64,000 bases of DNA from Microbacterium hydrocarbonoxydans (GCF_900105205.1 NZ_FNSQ01000005.1:2914001-2978000); one strand, 5' to 3'. Numbered from the stretch's first letter, positions 9,740-18,600 are shown. The notes: generated by a model from the sequence alone, not told the origin. Program-made: numbers and translations.

Positions 9740-10036
9740 TCAGCGGACGACGACTGCGAGCACGTCGCGAGCCGACAGGACGAGGAACTCGTCTGCGCCG
9801 AACTTCACCTCGGTGCCGCCGTACTTGCTGTACAGCACGCGGTCGCCGACGGCGACGTCGAGCGGAACGCGGTTGCCGTTGTCATCGATGCGGCCAGGAC
9901 CCACGGCCACGACCTCGCCCTCCTGGGGCTTCTCCTTGGCGGTGTCGGGGATGACCAGGCCACTCGCGGTGGTCTGCTCAGCCTCGACCTGCTTGATGAC
10001 GATGCGGTCCTCGAGCGGCTTGATGGAAACCGACAC
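9740..10036 (-). CDS. groES: Co-chaperonin GroES (Hsp10)
   Basis: The lid of the GroEL folding chamber, 98 aa and full length. It opens [15 protein letters not shown] and carries the mobile loop [19 protein letters not shown], then GEVVAVGPG and [14 protein letters not shown]. It stands alone: a terminator follows immediately and no groEL is adjacent. Actinobacteria often keep groEL elsewhere or in two copies. Two CIRCE elements lie upstream, so it should be repressed by HrcA and induced by heat. Confidence 0.97.
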   Translation of the reverse strand: MSVSIKPLEDRIVIKQVEAEQTTASGLVIPDTAKEKPQEGEVVAVGPGRIDDNGNRVPLDVAVGDRVLYSKYGGTEVKFGADEFLVLSARDVLAVVVR

Positions 10037-10074
10037 GGTCTACCTCTTCTTTCTTGACGCTGACAGGAAGACTT

Positions 10075-10101
10075 TTCGCACTCTCAACCCGAGAGTGCTA
10101 A
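10075..10101 (-). promoter_or_regulatory. CIRCE element 1 (HrcA operator) upstream of groES
   Basis: On the minus strand TTAGCACTC, 9 nt, GAGTGCGAA, against the consensus TTAGCACTC-N9-GAGTGCTAA. There is a single mismatch. It lies 38 bp before the groES ATG. Confidence 0.93.
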
Positions 10102-10119
10102 TCCAGTCTAGGCGTTCCG

Positions 10120-10146
10120 CTGGCACTCATGCAATGCGAGTGCCAA
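10120..10146. promoter_or_regulatory. CIRCE element 2 (HrcA operator), shared intergenic site
   Basis: CTGGCACTC, 9 nt, GAGTGCCAA; symmetric TGGCACTC/GAGTGCCA arms. It is 18 bp from CIRCE 1 on the groES side. It also abuts the expected -35 position of the divergent methyltransferase promoter (TAAGCT at 10169). Confidence 0.85.
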
Positions 10147-10168
10147 TGGGCAGGGAAGGGCCGCGGCC

Positions 10169-10174
10169 TAAGCT
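10169..10174 (+). promoter_or_regulatory. -10 element (TAAGCT), leaderless methyltransferase gene
   Basis: TAAGCT, then GGAGAC, then the GTG at 10181. The expected -35 falls at about 10146-10151, next to CIRCE 2. Confidence 0.55.
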
Positions 10175-10180
10175 GGAGAC

Positions 10181-11389
10181 GTGGAGATCTCCGAGCTGCG
10201 CGCCCTGCTCACCCCTGACGGGCTGGAGCTGCTCGACAGCCTCGGACCCGTCGAGCAGGTCGGCGATGTCGCCCGTTCCGTGTCGCAGCTGCGGGCGGCC
10301 GGCCACTCCCCCGACCTCGTCTCGGCCGTCGTGGGCCAGGCACGTCTGCGGGCGAAGGCCACGGGAAAGTTCGGCGACTTCGCCGCGCGGATGCTCTTCA
10401 CCCGCGCCGGACTCGAGCAGGCGACCCGGCTGGGCGTCGCTGCGCGCCACGCCCAGCGGCTCCGGCAGGCGGGGATCACCCACGTCTCTGACCTCGGCTG
10501 CGGGATCGGCGGCGATTCCCTCGCGTTCGCCGGCGCAGGACTCGACGTGCTCGCTGTCGACGCCGACGAGGTCACCGCGGCCATCGCCGCCTACAACCTG
10601 GCGCCGTTCGGCGAGGATGCGACCGTCCTGCACGGAACGGCCGAGGACCACGTCCCCGCAGGCGGCGTCGCCACGCAGGCTATCTGGATGGACCCCGCCC
10701 GCCGCACGTCCGGCCACAGCGAGACCAGTCGCGTGTCGTCGTCGGACTACTCGCCGCCGCTGGACTGGGCGTTCGATGTGGCATCCCGGATCCCCGCGGG
10801 GATCAAGCTGGGTCCGGGGCACGACCGGGACGCCCTTCCCGCCGACGCCGAGGCGCAGTGGGTCAGTGCCGACGGCAGTGTCGTCGAGCTCGTCGTCTGG
10901 ACAGGCTCCCTCGCCCGCGAGGGTGTGCGCCGCGCCGCGCTCGTGGTCCGCGGCGAGCGCTCGCACGAGCTGACCGCCGGAGCGGATGCCGACGACGCGC
11001 CCGTCCGCGACCTCGGCGCGTTCCTGCACGAGCCCGACGGCGCGGTGATCCGCGCCCGCCTGATCGGAGACGTCGCTCGGACGCTGGATGCCGGGATGCT
11101 CGATGAGCGCATCGCGTATCTCACGTCCGACGCTGCGCTCACGAGCCCCTTCGTGCAGTCGTTCCGGGTGCGCGAGACGATGCCGGCCAACCCGAAGGCC
11201 ATCAGCGCTGTGCTCAAGGCACACGGCATCGGCACGCTCGAGATCAAGAAGCGCGGCATGGACATCGACCCCGCCGCCTTCCGCAAGAAGCTGACGCTGC
11301 GGGGAGACCAGGCGGCCACTCTGATCCTCACCCGGGTGGGCGACCAGCGACGGGCCATCCTCGCGGACCGGGTGCCGGCACCGGAGTAG
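10181..11389 (+). CDS. Class I SAM-dependent methyltransferase with THUMP-like domain
   Basis: A 402-aa cytosolic protein. The SAM-binding motif VSDLGCGIGGDSLAF is at about 102-116, followed by LAVDADE. The motif IWMDPARR occupies the catalytic (D/N)PP-like position. The C-terminal region (AVLKAHGIGTLEIKKRGMDIDPAAFRKKLTLRGDQ) matches the THUMP-like domain found in this actinobacterial family. An RNA substrate is likely by analogy but not shown. The gene is divergent from groES and its start is GTG with a -10 hexamer 6 nt upstream, so it is probably leaderless. Confidence 0.85.
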   Translation: MEISELRALLTPDGLELLDSLGPVEQVGDVARSVSQLRAAGHSPDLVSAVVGQARLRAKATGKFGDFAARMLFTRAGLEQATRLGVAARHAQRLRQAGITHVSDLGCGIGGDSLAFAGAGLDVLAVDADEVTAAIAAYNLAPFGEDATVLHGTAEDHVPAGGVATQAIWMDPARRTSGHSETSRVSSSDYSPPLDWAFDVASRIPAGIKLGPGHDRDALPADAEAQWVSADGSVVELVVWTGSLAREGVRRAALVVRGERSHELTAGADADDAPVRDLGAFLHEPDGAVIRARLIGDVARTLDAGMLDERIAYLTSDAALTSPFVQSFRVRETMPANPKAISAVLKAHGIGTLEIKKRGMDIDPAAFRKKLTLRGDQAATLILTRVGDQRRAILADRVPAPE

Positions 11390-11410
11390 CGTCCGTCCCG
11401 ACGGGCGACG

Positions 11411-12634
11411 CTAGCCTGCAGGGTCGTCGGAGGGAACCTCGACCTGTATCGGGTCCTGCTTCTCGCCGCCGACCTCGAACGTCTCGCCGGGCTTCACGGT
11501 CGCCTCGGCGGCCGGCGCCTCGCCGGAGACGATGAGGTATGACGTGCCGGTCGGCGTGTAGGCGAGCGTCACGCTCCAGGAGCTGCTCGCCCCTGTGGCG
11601 TTGTCGACGGTGACGCCCGAGACCTCCAGCTCGTGGCCCGGCACCTGCGTCTGCCCTGCCTCGGTGCATTCGAGTGCGTCGACGGCATCGACGACCAGGC
11701 AGTCCTGCGGCGCGCCGTCGACGACTCGCTGCGCCGACCAGACCGGGGCGTCGCCGAAGTATCCGATCACCGAGAACGAGTACTCCTCGAATCCCTGCGC
11801 GACCAGGTCCTCGGCGCTCTCGCGCTCTTCCCCCTGGAACTGCGCCAGCCAGTCCTCCTGGGTGTTGTCCCAGCGCTGGATGAACGCGACGATCTCCCCG
11901 TTCATCGTCCTCGTGGCCGAGGCCCAGATCTGCTGCGGGGCCTCGTCGCCGTCCGCAGCCGCCGCGGTGATGCTCACCCCGGCCCCGGCACCGCTCTCGA
12001 ACTCCTCGGCCCGCTGGCACTGACGTGCGGAATCCTCCGCCGTGTCGATGGTGACGCACACCATCTCCCCGTCGTCCTTCGTCGCGAACCAGACGATGAC
12101 GTCGTCATCCTGTCCGATCGCGCGTACGCTGCCCGGATCGTACTTCCCCTCGACCTGCAGCTCGGCCCGGCGCTCCTGCTGCTCGGGAGTGAGCGCCACA
12201 GCGTCGTCGCGACCGAACAGCGCCCACCCGGCCGCCACGCCGATGACGAGGAGAGCGACGGATGCCGCGGCCACCGCTTTCCAGTGCCGACGCAGCGTCT
12301 GCCGCAGTCCGGTCGCCGGTCGGGGGACGCTGGCGAGGCCCTCACCCTCGTCGCGAGCCTGGTCTGTGGATTCCGGCCCCTCAGGGGCCGCCCCGACGGC
12401 GGTCGGCGATCCGGATGCCGTCGCCGCGGGAACGTCGGAGGACTCCACGATCGCAGCATCGGCCCGCGATCCCTCACCATCCGAGGGCATCTCGATCGGC
12501 GCCGCCTCCGGCTCGGCGCGAGAGCCTTCCAGCTCACGCAGCCGCGCGGCATCCGCCTCGGTCAGTCCCCCGTCTCGCCCGTACGCCTTCGCCTGCAGGG
12601 CGCGCAGCTCGGCGGCATCAGTCTCCTGCAGCAT
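11411..12634 (-). CDS. Single-pass membrane protein, tandem paralog B
   Basis: A 407-aa protein of unknown function. Residues 1-36 carry the motif ELRALQAKAYGRDGGLTEADAARLRELE. A ~100-residue Ser/Glu/Pro-rich cytoplasmic linker follows, then a TM helix near 138-155 (WKAVAAASVALLVIGVAAGWALFG) and a ~240-residue exported domain. It aligns over its full length with the upstream gene: both share an ELRALQA.AYGR.G N-terminus, VI.WFATK..G..VC and a GY...PVW/PIW segment. It overlaps that gene by 17 nt and is last in the operon. A conserved pair of external Cys suggests a disulfide. Confidence 0.75.
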   Translation of the reverse strand: MLQETDAAELRALQAKAYGRDGGLTEADAARLRELEGSRAEPEAAPIEMPSDGEGSRADAAIVESSDVPAATASGSPTAVGAAPEGPESTDQARDEGEGLASVPRPATGLRQTLRRHWKAVAAASVALLVIGVAAGWALFGRDDAVALTPEQQERRAELQVEGKYDPGSVRAIGQDDDVIVWFATKDDGEMVCVTIDTAEDSARQCQRAEEFESGAGAGVSITAAAADGDEAPQQIWASATRTMNGEIVAFIQRWDNTQEDWLAQFQGEERESAEDLVAQGFEEYSFSVIGYFGDAPVWSAQRVVDGAPQDCLVVDAVDALECTEAGQTQVPGHELEVSGVTVDNATGASSSWSVTLAYTPTGTSYLIVSGEAPAAEATVKPGETFEVGGEKQDPIQVEVPSDDPAG

Positions 12635-13730
12635 CGTCGCCCGCCTCGCCCTTCGTCACGGTCAGATACTGCTGACCGTAGCCGAAGCGGTACTCGTACC
12701 GGGTGGCGACACCGCCGGCGTCCTCGACATCGAGGGCGAGGGTGCTCTCGGCGCCGGACAGCATCAGGCTGTCGTCGCACACCATCGGCGGATCGGGCAT
12801 TGAGCCGTCGAACACCAGGCAGAAGCGCTGCGTGGCCATGTCGATCCCCGTCCAGATCGGCACCCCTGCGTCGTAGCCGACCACCGCGATCGAGCGGCGG
12901 TCCAGCCCCGTCGCCTCGGCGAGGGCTTCCGCCGCCTCGACCTCCTCCTGGCTGGCGAACGTTGCGGTGGTCTGGGGCGAGGTGATGTAGCTGCGGGCGA
13001 TGATCGCAGGCTCCCCCTTCGGTGTGAGGAGCATCTGCACCTCCACGTCATAGCTCTGCGATTCGTCGACCACTGTCGTGAGCGTCGCATTCACGCCCTG
13101 GATCGACGCCTGCTCGCGGGTGGTGCAGGCCGGTGCCGTCGCCCGGTCGTCGCCCAGGACCAGACACACGTTCGCTCCGCCCTCCTTCGTCGCGAACCAG
13201 ATCACCACCCCCTCCTCTTCCTGCAGGGCGCGGATCGACCCGGAATCGAAGTCGCCCGAGGCGATGAGCGCGGCCTGCCAGTCCTGCTGCGTCGTGGTCA
13301 GCTGCAGGGGCCGCGGCCCCCGGTCCGCGAACAGCAGCCACCCCAGCAGCACCCCGACGACGACGAACACCACGGAGACCCCGAGCACGACGGGCCACCG
13401 CCGGCGGAGCACCGTGCGCGCGGACACGTCGTGCGGCCCCGGATCCGTGGCGACGACGGCGTCTGTCGGCCTGCGGTGCGCCGGCTCGCGGTGGGGCGCC
13501 GACTCCCCGGGCTGCGACGCCGACTCCCCGGTCTGGGGCGCCGACTCCCCGGGCTGCGACGCCGGCGCAGCCGTGACAGGAGCGGTCGTCGCAGCGAGCC
13601 CGTCCTCCGACACTCGAGCAGCCTCCAGCTCGCGCAGTCGCTCGGCCTCCGCATCGCTCAGCGCACCGGAACGTCCGTAGGCGCGCGCCTGTAGGGCACG
13701 CAGCTCGACGGAGTCCTCGACGTCGAGCAT
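12618..13730 (-). CDS. Single-pass membrane protein, tandem paralog A
   Basis: A 370-aa paralog of the next gene, sharing its N-terminal motif (VELRALQARAYGRSGALSDAEAERLRELE). The linker contains three 7-residue repeats (ASQPGES/APQTGES). A TM helix lies near 112-130, followed by an exported domain with VVIWFATKEGGANVCLVL and VVGYDAGVPIW. It starts 3 bp after the upstream membrane-protein gene, placing it in the tsaD operon. No known domain is recognised; its function is unknown. Confidence 0.75.
   Translation of the reverse strand: MLDVEDSVELRALQARAYGRSGALSDAEAERLRELEAARVSEDGLAATTAPVTAAPASQPGESAPQTGESASQPGESAPHREPAHRRPTDAVVATDPGPHDVSARTVLRRRWPVVLGVSVVFVVVGVLLGWLLFADRGPRPLQLTTTQQDWQAALIASGDFDSGSIRALQEEEGVVIWFATKEGGANVCLVLGDDRATAPACTTREQASIQGVNATLTTVVDESQSYDVEVQMLLTPKGEPAIIARSYITSPQTTATFASQEEVEAAEALAEATGLDRRSIAVVGYDAGVPIWTGIDMATQRFCLVFDGSMPDPPMVCDDSLMLSGAESTLALDVEDAGGVATRYEYRFGYGQQYLTVTKGEAGDDAAGD
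13501..13563 (-). repeat. Three in-frame 21-bp repeats in the linker of paralog A
   Basis: Units at 13501-13521, 13522-13542 and 13543-13563. Units 1 and 3 are identical; unit 2 differs at a few bases. Each encodes a heptad such as ASQPGES, so copy-number change would keep the frame. Confidence 0.85.
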
Positions 13731-13733
13731 CCG

Positions 13734-14243
13734 CTATCCGATCCTCTCGAACTGCATCCCCGCCCAGACCAGCCAGCCGAGGCTGTACACGGTCGCGCAG
13801 AGCCCGAGCACGAGCGCCCAGCGCGCGATGGCCCGGCTCTCCACGGGACGACGCAGTGACATGATCGAGGCGATCACCGCCACCACGGCGACGGGGATGC
13901 CCCACCCGACGAAGAACGAGGCGACCAGCGCGACGATCGCGGCCATCAGCGCCCACGGCGCGAGCCGGGTGTCATCGACACCGGACGCCGCCGACGGCTC
14001 CCAGTCGTCGTCCCGCTCGGGAGCGTCGATCACCGGACCGGTCACGACGATCGGCTCGACGCTCACCGGACCGGTCGGCAGCTTCGAATAGCCCTCACGG
14101 CGAGCGCCGGGGAGACGCGCCGATCCCACGGGTCGCTCGACCTCGCCGCTCGGCCCCTCCACGCTCGCACGGGGGGCTGAGGCTGCGGCCTCAGCGGCGG
14201 GGTCCGCACCCGCCGACCCTGACGTGCGGGACATATCGCTCAT
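13734..14243 (-). CDS. Two- or three-TM membrane protein, tsaD operon
   Basis: A 169-aa protein of unknown function. The first ~90 residues are a polar cytoplasmic region ([15 protein letters not shown]...), followed by helices in LAPWALMAAIVALVASFFVGWGIPVAVVAVIASIMSL and ARWALVLGLCATVYSLGWLVWAGM. Its ATG at 14243 overlaps the tsaD stop (TGATG), so it is translated with tsaD; the upstream in-frame extension lies over tsaD. It resembles DUF4190-like topology but I cannot place it in a family. Confidence 0.75.
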   Translation of the reverse strand: MSDMSRTSGSAGADPAAEAAASAPRASVEGPSGEVERPVGSARLPGARREGYSKLPTGPVSVEPIVVTGPVIDAPERDDDWEPSAASGVDDTRLAPWALMAAIVALVASFFVGWGIPVAVVAVIASIMSLRRPVESRAIARWALVLGLCATVYSLGWLVWAGMQFERIG

Positions 14244-15313
14244 CACTGCACCGCGACGCGCTCGTCGACCTGGATCTCGGTGACCGGAAGCGTGGAGTCG
14301 GCACCGAAGCCGAGGGTCGACGGAGCGCGACCGGACGAGATCAGCTCGGCGGCGAGCGCGGCGATCATGGCGCCGTTGTCGGTGCACAGCGACAGCGGCG
14401 GAATGCGCACGGTCACGCCTGCCGCCTCCGCACGGGCGAGCGCCACCTCGCGCAGTCGGCGGTTCGCGATCACACCGCCGCCGAGCAGCAGGCGCGGCAC
14501 GCCGAGGTCGGCGCAGGCGGCGAGGGCCTTCGTGACCAGCACGTCGACGACCGCTTCACGGAAGCTCGCCGCCACATCGGCGACTGGCACCGGCACACCG
14601 TCGGCCTCGCAGCGCTCCACCCAGCGGGCGACGGCCGTCTTCAGTCCCGAGAAGGAGAAGTCGTAACGGTGCTTCGCGAGGTCGGATGCGCGGGAGAGGC
14701 CGCGCGGGAATCGGATCGCCGTCGGGTCGCCGTCGAGCGCCGCTCGATCGATCTCGGGGCCGCCCGGGTAGGGCAGCGACAGCAGGCGGGCGACCTTGTC
14801 GAACGCCTCCCCTGCCGCGTCATCCATCGTCTCGCCCAGCATCTCCACGTCCGTCGTCAGATCGCGGACATGCAGAAGCGAGGTATGCCCGCCCGAGACG
14901 AGCAGTGCGATGGTCGGATACTCCAGCGGCTCTGATCCGGGGGTGAGGATGTCGGCGGCGATGTGGCCGACCAGGTGGTTGACCGCGTAGAGCGGCTTGT
15001 CGAGGGCGATCGCGAGTCCCTTCGCCGCGCCGACGCCGACCATGAGCGCACCGGCGAGCCCGGGGCCGCTCGTCACCGCCACGGCATCCAGGTCCTCGAG
15101 TCGCACCCCGGCCTCGACGAGCGCGGCGTCGATCGACGGCTGCAGCGCTTCGAGATGCGCTCGGGCGGCGACCTCCGGCACGACGCCGCCGTAGCGGGCG
15201 TGCTCGTCCATGCTCGACGCGATCGTGTTCGACAGCAGAGTGCGTCCGCGGACGATCCCGATGCCCGTCTCATCGCAGCTGGTCTCGATGCCCAGCACCA
15301 GCGGCTCGCTCAT
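14243..15313 (-). CDS. tsaD: tRNA N6-threonylcarbamoyladenosine (t6A) transferase subunit TsaD
   Basis: Transfers threonylcarbamoyl to A37 of ANN-decoding tRNAs, working with TsaB and TsaE, both encoded just upstream. It is 356 aa. Family signatures are [13 protein letters not shown] near the N-terminus and [10 protein letters not shown] with the metal-binding His113 and His117. [20 protein letters not shown] and the C-terminal CTDNGAMIA also match. It overlaps rimI by 4 nt. Confidence 0.96.
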   Translation of the reverse strand: MSEPLVLGIETSCDETGIGIVRGRTLLSNTIASSMDEHARYGGVVPEVAARAHLEALQPSIDAALVEAGVRLEDLDAVAVTSGPGLAGALMVGVGAAKGLAIALDKPLYAVNHLVGHIAADILTPGSEPLEYPTIALLVSGGHTSLLHVRDLTTDVEMLGETMDDAAGEAFDKVARLLSLPYPGGPEIDRAALDGDPTAIRFPRGLSRASDLAKHRYDFSFSGLKTAVARWVERCEADGVPVPVADVAASFREAVVDVLVTKALAACADLGVPRLLLGGGVIANRRLREVALARAEAAGVTVRIPPLSLCTDNGAMIAALAAELISSGRAPSTLGFGADSTLPVTEIQVDERVAVQ

Positions 15314-15816
15314 GCGCTCGTCTCCTTCACGGCATCGGCCGCCGCCTCGTCACGGTGGGCAGCTCGGGGATGCTGCAGCGCGAGGCGCATCACGATCGCA
15401 TCCACGTCATCCGGCTGGTAGTACCTCGGACGGCGGGCGATCTCCTCGAAGCCCTCAGACCGGTAGAGTCCCTCGGCGCTCGGGTTGTCGGCGCGCACCT
15501 CGAGGAAGACCTCTCGTGCTCCGCGTTCCACGGCGGCATCGAGCAGGGCACGCAGCAGTGCGCGTCCCCGACCGGCGCCGCGGTGCTCGGCGTCGAACGC
15601 GATCGTCTGGATGTCGGCGTCACCGCTGCCCTGCAAGGCGCGGACGCCGCCGTAGCCGATGATCACGCCCTCGTGCTCGTCGACGAGGTATCGACCGTGC
15701 GGGCTGGAGAGCTCGAGCGCCATCGCCTCGGAGCTCCAGGCATCGGTCGGGAAGGAGCGGCGTTCGATCGCCATGATCGCATCGAGATCAGCCGGTGTGG
15801 CCGCGCGCAGTGTCAT
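15310..15816 (-). CDS. rimI: Ribosomal-protein-alanine N-acetyltransferase-like GNAT protein RimI
   Basis: A 168-aa GNAT acetyltransferase. It shows [19 protein letters not shown], the acetyl-CoA binding segment [20 protein letters not shown], and [30 protein letters not shown], characteristic of RimI. In bacteria RimI acetylates the S18 N-terminus and may also act on other proteins. It sits between tsaB and tsaD with 4-nt overlaps on both sides, the usual actinobacterial order. Confidence 0.92.
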   Translation of the reverse strand: MTLRAATPADLDAIMAIERRSFPTDAWSSEAMALELSSPHGRYLVDEHEGVIIGYGGVRALQGSGDADIQTIAFDAEHRGAGRGRALLRALLDAAVERGAREVFLEVRADNPSAEGLYRSEGFEEIARRPRYYQPDDVDAIVMRLALQHPRAAHRDEAAADAVKETSA

Positions 15817-16436
15817 CGCCCCACCTTCTTCGGCGCCCCTGGCACCGTGACGTCCGGGTGGCGGAGGTACAGCGGCTCCTCACCGGCGAGGATGCGTCCG
15901 GCGGTGATCGTCCGCGCGCCCACCCTGGCGAGGTCCACGGCAGAGAGCGTCTCCGTGTCGATACGGCGGATTCCGGCGAGATGCTCGTCCGCCTCGACCC
16001 GCGGCACCAGCACGGTGTCATCGCGCACGAGCGGGATGCCGTCGGCATCCACTCCGTCGAACACCGTGATGGCGACCTCGCGCCGCCGGGCGTCGGTCAC
16101 GATCGCGAACGGACCGGTCAGGGAGTCGCGTTCGATCGCGGTCAGGGCTGCGGCGTGGTGACTCGGCACGGGAACCACCGGGATGCCGCGGCCTCGTGCG
16201 AACGCGCGAGCAGCGGCGATCCCGATGCGGAGCCCGGTGAAGGGACCCGGACCCATCCCGGCGACCACGTGCGTGATCGGATCGGTGCCTGCGTCGTCGA
16301 GGGCTCGTGCGAGCAGTTCGCCGATGACCTCGGCGTGTCCGAGAGGATCTGCGGCCGATGCTTCGGAGCGGCGGCTGCCGTCGACGTCGATGAGGGCGAC
16401 GGCAGTGCCCAGGGAGGTGTCGACGGCGAGGATCAC
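15813..16436 (-). CDS. tsaB: t6A biosynthesis protein TsaB
   Basis: The non-catalytic partner of TsaD, 207 aa. The N-terminus MILAVDTSLGTAVALIDVDG and the signature VVAGMGPGPFTGLRIGIAAARAFARG are typical of TsaB. GTG at 16436 is chosen because it gives the family N-terminus and lies just after the tsaE stop; the frame is open further upstream only over tsaE. It overlaps rimI by 4 nt. Confidence 0.93.
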   Translation of the reverse strand: MILAVDTSLGTAVALIDVDGSRRSEASAADPLGHAEVIGELLARALDDAGTDPITHVVAGMGPGPFTGLRIGIAAARAFARGRGIPVVPVPSHHAAALTAIERDSLTGPFAIVTDARRREVAITVFDGVDADGIPLVRDDTVLVPRVEADEHLAGIRRIDTETLSAVDLARVGARTITAGRILAGEEPLYLRHPDVTVPGAPKKVGR

Positions 16437-16456
16437 CTCTCCAGGGTAGTCGTGGT

Positions 16457-16954
16457 TCAGCCGGGGATCGCTGAGCGTCCGCCGCGCGTGATCGTCACGT
16501 AGCGCGGGGCGTCCGCGTCGAGTTCTGAGGGGTCGAGCGCGTCGTCGCCGCCGACAGGTCGCTCCAGCTCGATGTCCCACCAGGATTCGGCGAGCTCCTC
16601 CGCCATGCCGCGGCCCCACTCGATCACGACGACCGAACGGGCGAGGTCGAGATCCAGGTCGTCGAGCTCCGCCTCCGACCCCAGGCGGTAGGCGTCGACA
16701 TGCACGAGCGAGGCGCGTCCGACCAGCGACGGGTGCGTGCGGGCGATGACGAAGGTCGGGCTCTGCACGGGTCCCCGCACTCCGAGGCCCTCCGCGAGGC
16801 CGCGCGTGAACGTCGTCTTGCCGGCACCGAGGGGACCGGTGAGGATCAGGAGGTCACCCGCCTCGAGCTGCTCGCCGATGCGGAAACCCAGCTGCTCCAT
16901 CGCGTCCGACGTCGCGATCTCGACTCGTCCGAGGAAGGCGGGGTCCACGCTCAC
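16457..16954 (-). CDS. tsaE: t6A biosynthesis ATPase TsaE
   Basis: The ATPase that cycles the TsaBD complex, 165 aa. Walker A GPLGAGKTTFTRGLA is at 40-54, followed by SPTFVIARTH and the VHVDAYRL and VVVIEWGRG segments of the family. The GTG start at 16954 overlaps the alr stop (GTGA), indicating coupling. A 20-bp gap separates it from tsaB. Confidence 0.94.
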   Translation of the reverse strand: MSVDPAFLGRVEIATSDAMEQLGFRIGEQLEAGDLLILTGPLGAGKTTFTRGLAEGLGVRGPVQSPTFVIARTHPSLVGRASLVHVDAYRLGSEAELDDLDLDLARSVVVIEWGRGMAEELAESWWDIELERPVGGDDALDPSELDADAPRYVTITRGGRSAIPG

Positions 16955-18057
16955 GCGGACCTCCGCGGCACTCGGGCGCCGATGCGCGTGACGATCTCGT
17001 AGTTGATGGTCGATGCGGCGTTCGCCCACTCCGCCGCCGACGGGGCACCGAGCGTCGGGTCGCCGAAGAGCACGACCTCATCGCCGATCGAGACCGGCGA
17101 ATCGCCGACGTCGACCACGAACTGGTCCATGGCTATCCGTCCCACGTTCGTGTAGCGGCGTCCTCCGATGGAGACCGGCAGGTGACCCGAGGCCTGTCGG
17201 GGCACGCCGTCGGCGTACCCCAGCGGCACCAGCACCAGGGTGGTGTCGTGAGTGGTGCGATGGTCGTAGCCATACGAGACACCGGCGCCCGCCGGCACCC
17301 GCCGCACCGCCGCGATGGCGCCGCGGAGGGTCATCGCGGGGCGGAGTCCGAGCTCGGCGGACGACCGGTCGTCGAACGGGGACAGGCCATAGATGCCGAC
17401 GCCGATCCGCACCGCATCCAGGCGCATCTCGGGCAGATCGATCGCAGCCGCCGTCGCCGCGATGTGCCGGATCTCGGGGTGGATGCCGAAGGATGCCGCG
17501 GCAGCGACGCCCTCCTCGAACTTCGCGAGGGCCTCCCGGTCATCCTGCGGGGAGGTGTTGGAGAGGTGGCTGAAGAGCCCGATGATGCGCAGCCGGCCGA
17601 TGCGCTCGAGTCGCGCCGCCTCCGCGAGCACGCGGCGCCAGTCGGCCGGGGCGATGCCGTTGCGCGACAGGCCGGTCTCGAACTTGAGGTGGACTCCGAC
17701 CGGCCGGTCCACGGATGCGACGGCACCCGCCGCCTCGAGCTGATCGAACGACGAGATGCCCACCTCGATGTCGTGGGCTGCGGCCTGTTCGAACCTCTCA
17801 CCCGGCGCGTGCAGCCAGGCGACGATCGGCGCAGTGATGCCCTGGCGGCGCAGGTCCAGGGCCTCCGGGATCTCGGCCACCCCCAGGCGCGTGGCGCCGC
17901 CTGCGAGTGCGGCGACGGCGGCCGCGGCCGCGCCGTGACCGTACGCGTTCGCCTTGACGACGGCGATGACCTGCACGCCGGTCAGACGACGGAAGTGGCG
18001 GACGTTGTCGGTGATGGCATCCAGGTCGATGCGCGCCTCGCGGAACGGAACGGTCAC
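16951..18057 (-). CDS. alr: Alanine racemase
   Basis: A PLP enzyme supplying D-alanine for peptidoglycan, 368 aa. The PLP lysine Lys35 is in VVKANAYGHG. Also present are HLKFETGLSRNG, VRIGVGIYGLSPF and the catalytic Tyr segment GVSYGYDH, then VGRIAMDQFVVDVG. It is the second gene of the operon, overlapping acpS by 4 nt and tsaE by 4 nt. Confidence 0.96.
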   Translation of the reverse strand: MTVPFREARIDLDAITDNVRHFRRLTGVQVIAVVKANAYGHGAAAAAVAALAGGATRLGVAEIPEALDLRRQGITAPIVAWLHAPGERFEQAAAHDIEVGISSFDQLEAAGAVASVDRPVGVHLKFETGLSRNGIAPADWRRVLAEAARLERIGRLRIIGLFSHLSNTSPQDDREALAKFEEGVAAAASFGIHPEIRHIAATAAAIDLPEMRLDAVRIGVGIYGLSPFDDRSSAELGLRPAMTLRGAIAAVRRVPAGAGVSYGYDHRTTHDTTLVLVPLGYADGVPRQASGHLPVSIGGRRYTNVGRIAMDQFVVDVGDSPVSIGDEVVLFGDPTLGAPSAAEWANAASTINYEIVTRIGARVPRRSA

Positions 18058-18413
18058 AGCGGCTCTCCTTCGGCGACGACGAATGCGGCGGCGAGTCCAG
18101 CGTCGTGGGTGAGGGTCAGGTGCAGTCGGGTGATCCCGCGCTCCTCCACGGCCTGCGCGGTGGATCCGGAGAGCACGAAGTGCGGGCGCCCCGAGGCTTC
18201 GGAGGCGATCTCGATCTCGATCCAGTGCACGCCGTCCGACCCGCCGAGAGTCTTGATCAGCGCCTCCTTCGCGGCATACCGCGCGGCCAGCGAGGGCAGC
18301 CGCAGCGCGCGCTCGCTCGGCGCGAAGAGCCGCTCCAGGAGTCGTGGCGTGCGTTCGAGGGTGCGCTCGAAACGCGGGATGTCCACGAGGTCGATGCCGG
18401 TCCCGATGATCAC
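18054..18413 (-). CDS. acpS: Holo-[acyl-carrier-protein] synthase
   Basis: Transfers 4'-phosphopantetheine from CoA to ACP, 119 aa. GIDLVDIPRFERTLE gives the Mg-binding Asp near residue 8. RYAAKEALIKTLG is the second signature, and LTLTHDAGLAAAFVV forms the C-terminus. The start is GTG at 18413, with TAGGCT 6 nt upstream and no Shine-Dalgarno, so the whole acpS-alr-tsa operon probably begins with a leaderless mRNA. Confidence 0.95.
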   Translation of the reverse strand: MIIGTGIDLVDIPRFERTLERTPRLLERLFAPSERALRLPSLAARYAAKEALIKTLGGSDGVHWIEIEIASEASGRPHFVLSGSTAQAVEERGITRLHLTLTHDAGLAAAFVVAEGEPL

Positions 18414-18419
18414 CTGTTC

Positions 18420-18425
18420 AGCCTA
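18420..18425 (-). promoter_or_regulatory. -10 element (TAGGCT), leaderless acpS operon promoter
   Basis: Minus-strand TAGGCT followed by GAACAG and the GTG start at 18413. Confidence 0.6.
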
Positions 18426-18540
18426 GTCGCGGCATCCGGGCCCGACCGCTGGCACCCCGTCCCCGACGGTTCCGTCCATTCCCGGTCCCCCTCCCCCCCC
18501 TCGACGCCATTCAGGGTCCCGCTCCCCCCTCAACGCCATG

Positions 18541-18600
18541 CCGAATGCATGCTCAGAGAACACCTGCATGCTCGATTCCCCGATCTCGGCCTGCATCCGT
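18541..18600. repeat. Left copy of a 60-bp imperfect direct repeat
   Basis: It aligns without gaps with 19561-19620 at 46 of 60 positions. Shared blocks are ATGCATGCTCAGA, TGCATG, CGATC and GGCCTGCATCCGT. The two copies bracket the DUF559 gene exactly 1020 bp apart. The 18426-18719 gap also holds C-rich runs and a further GGGCATGCATCCGT; no other gene is seen there. Confidence 0.85.
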
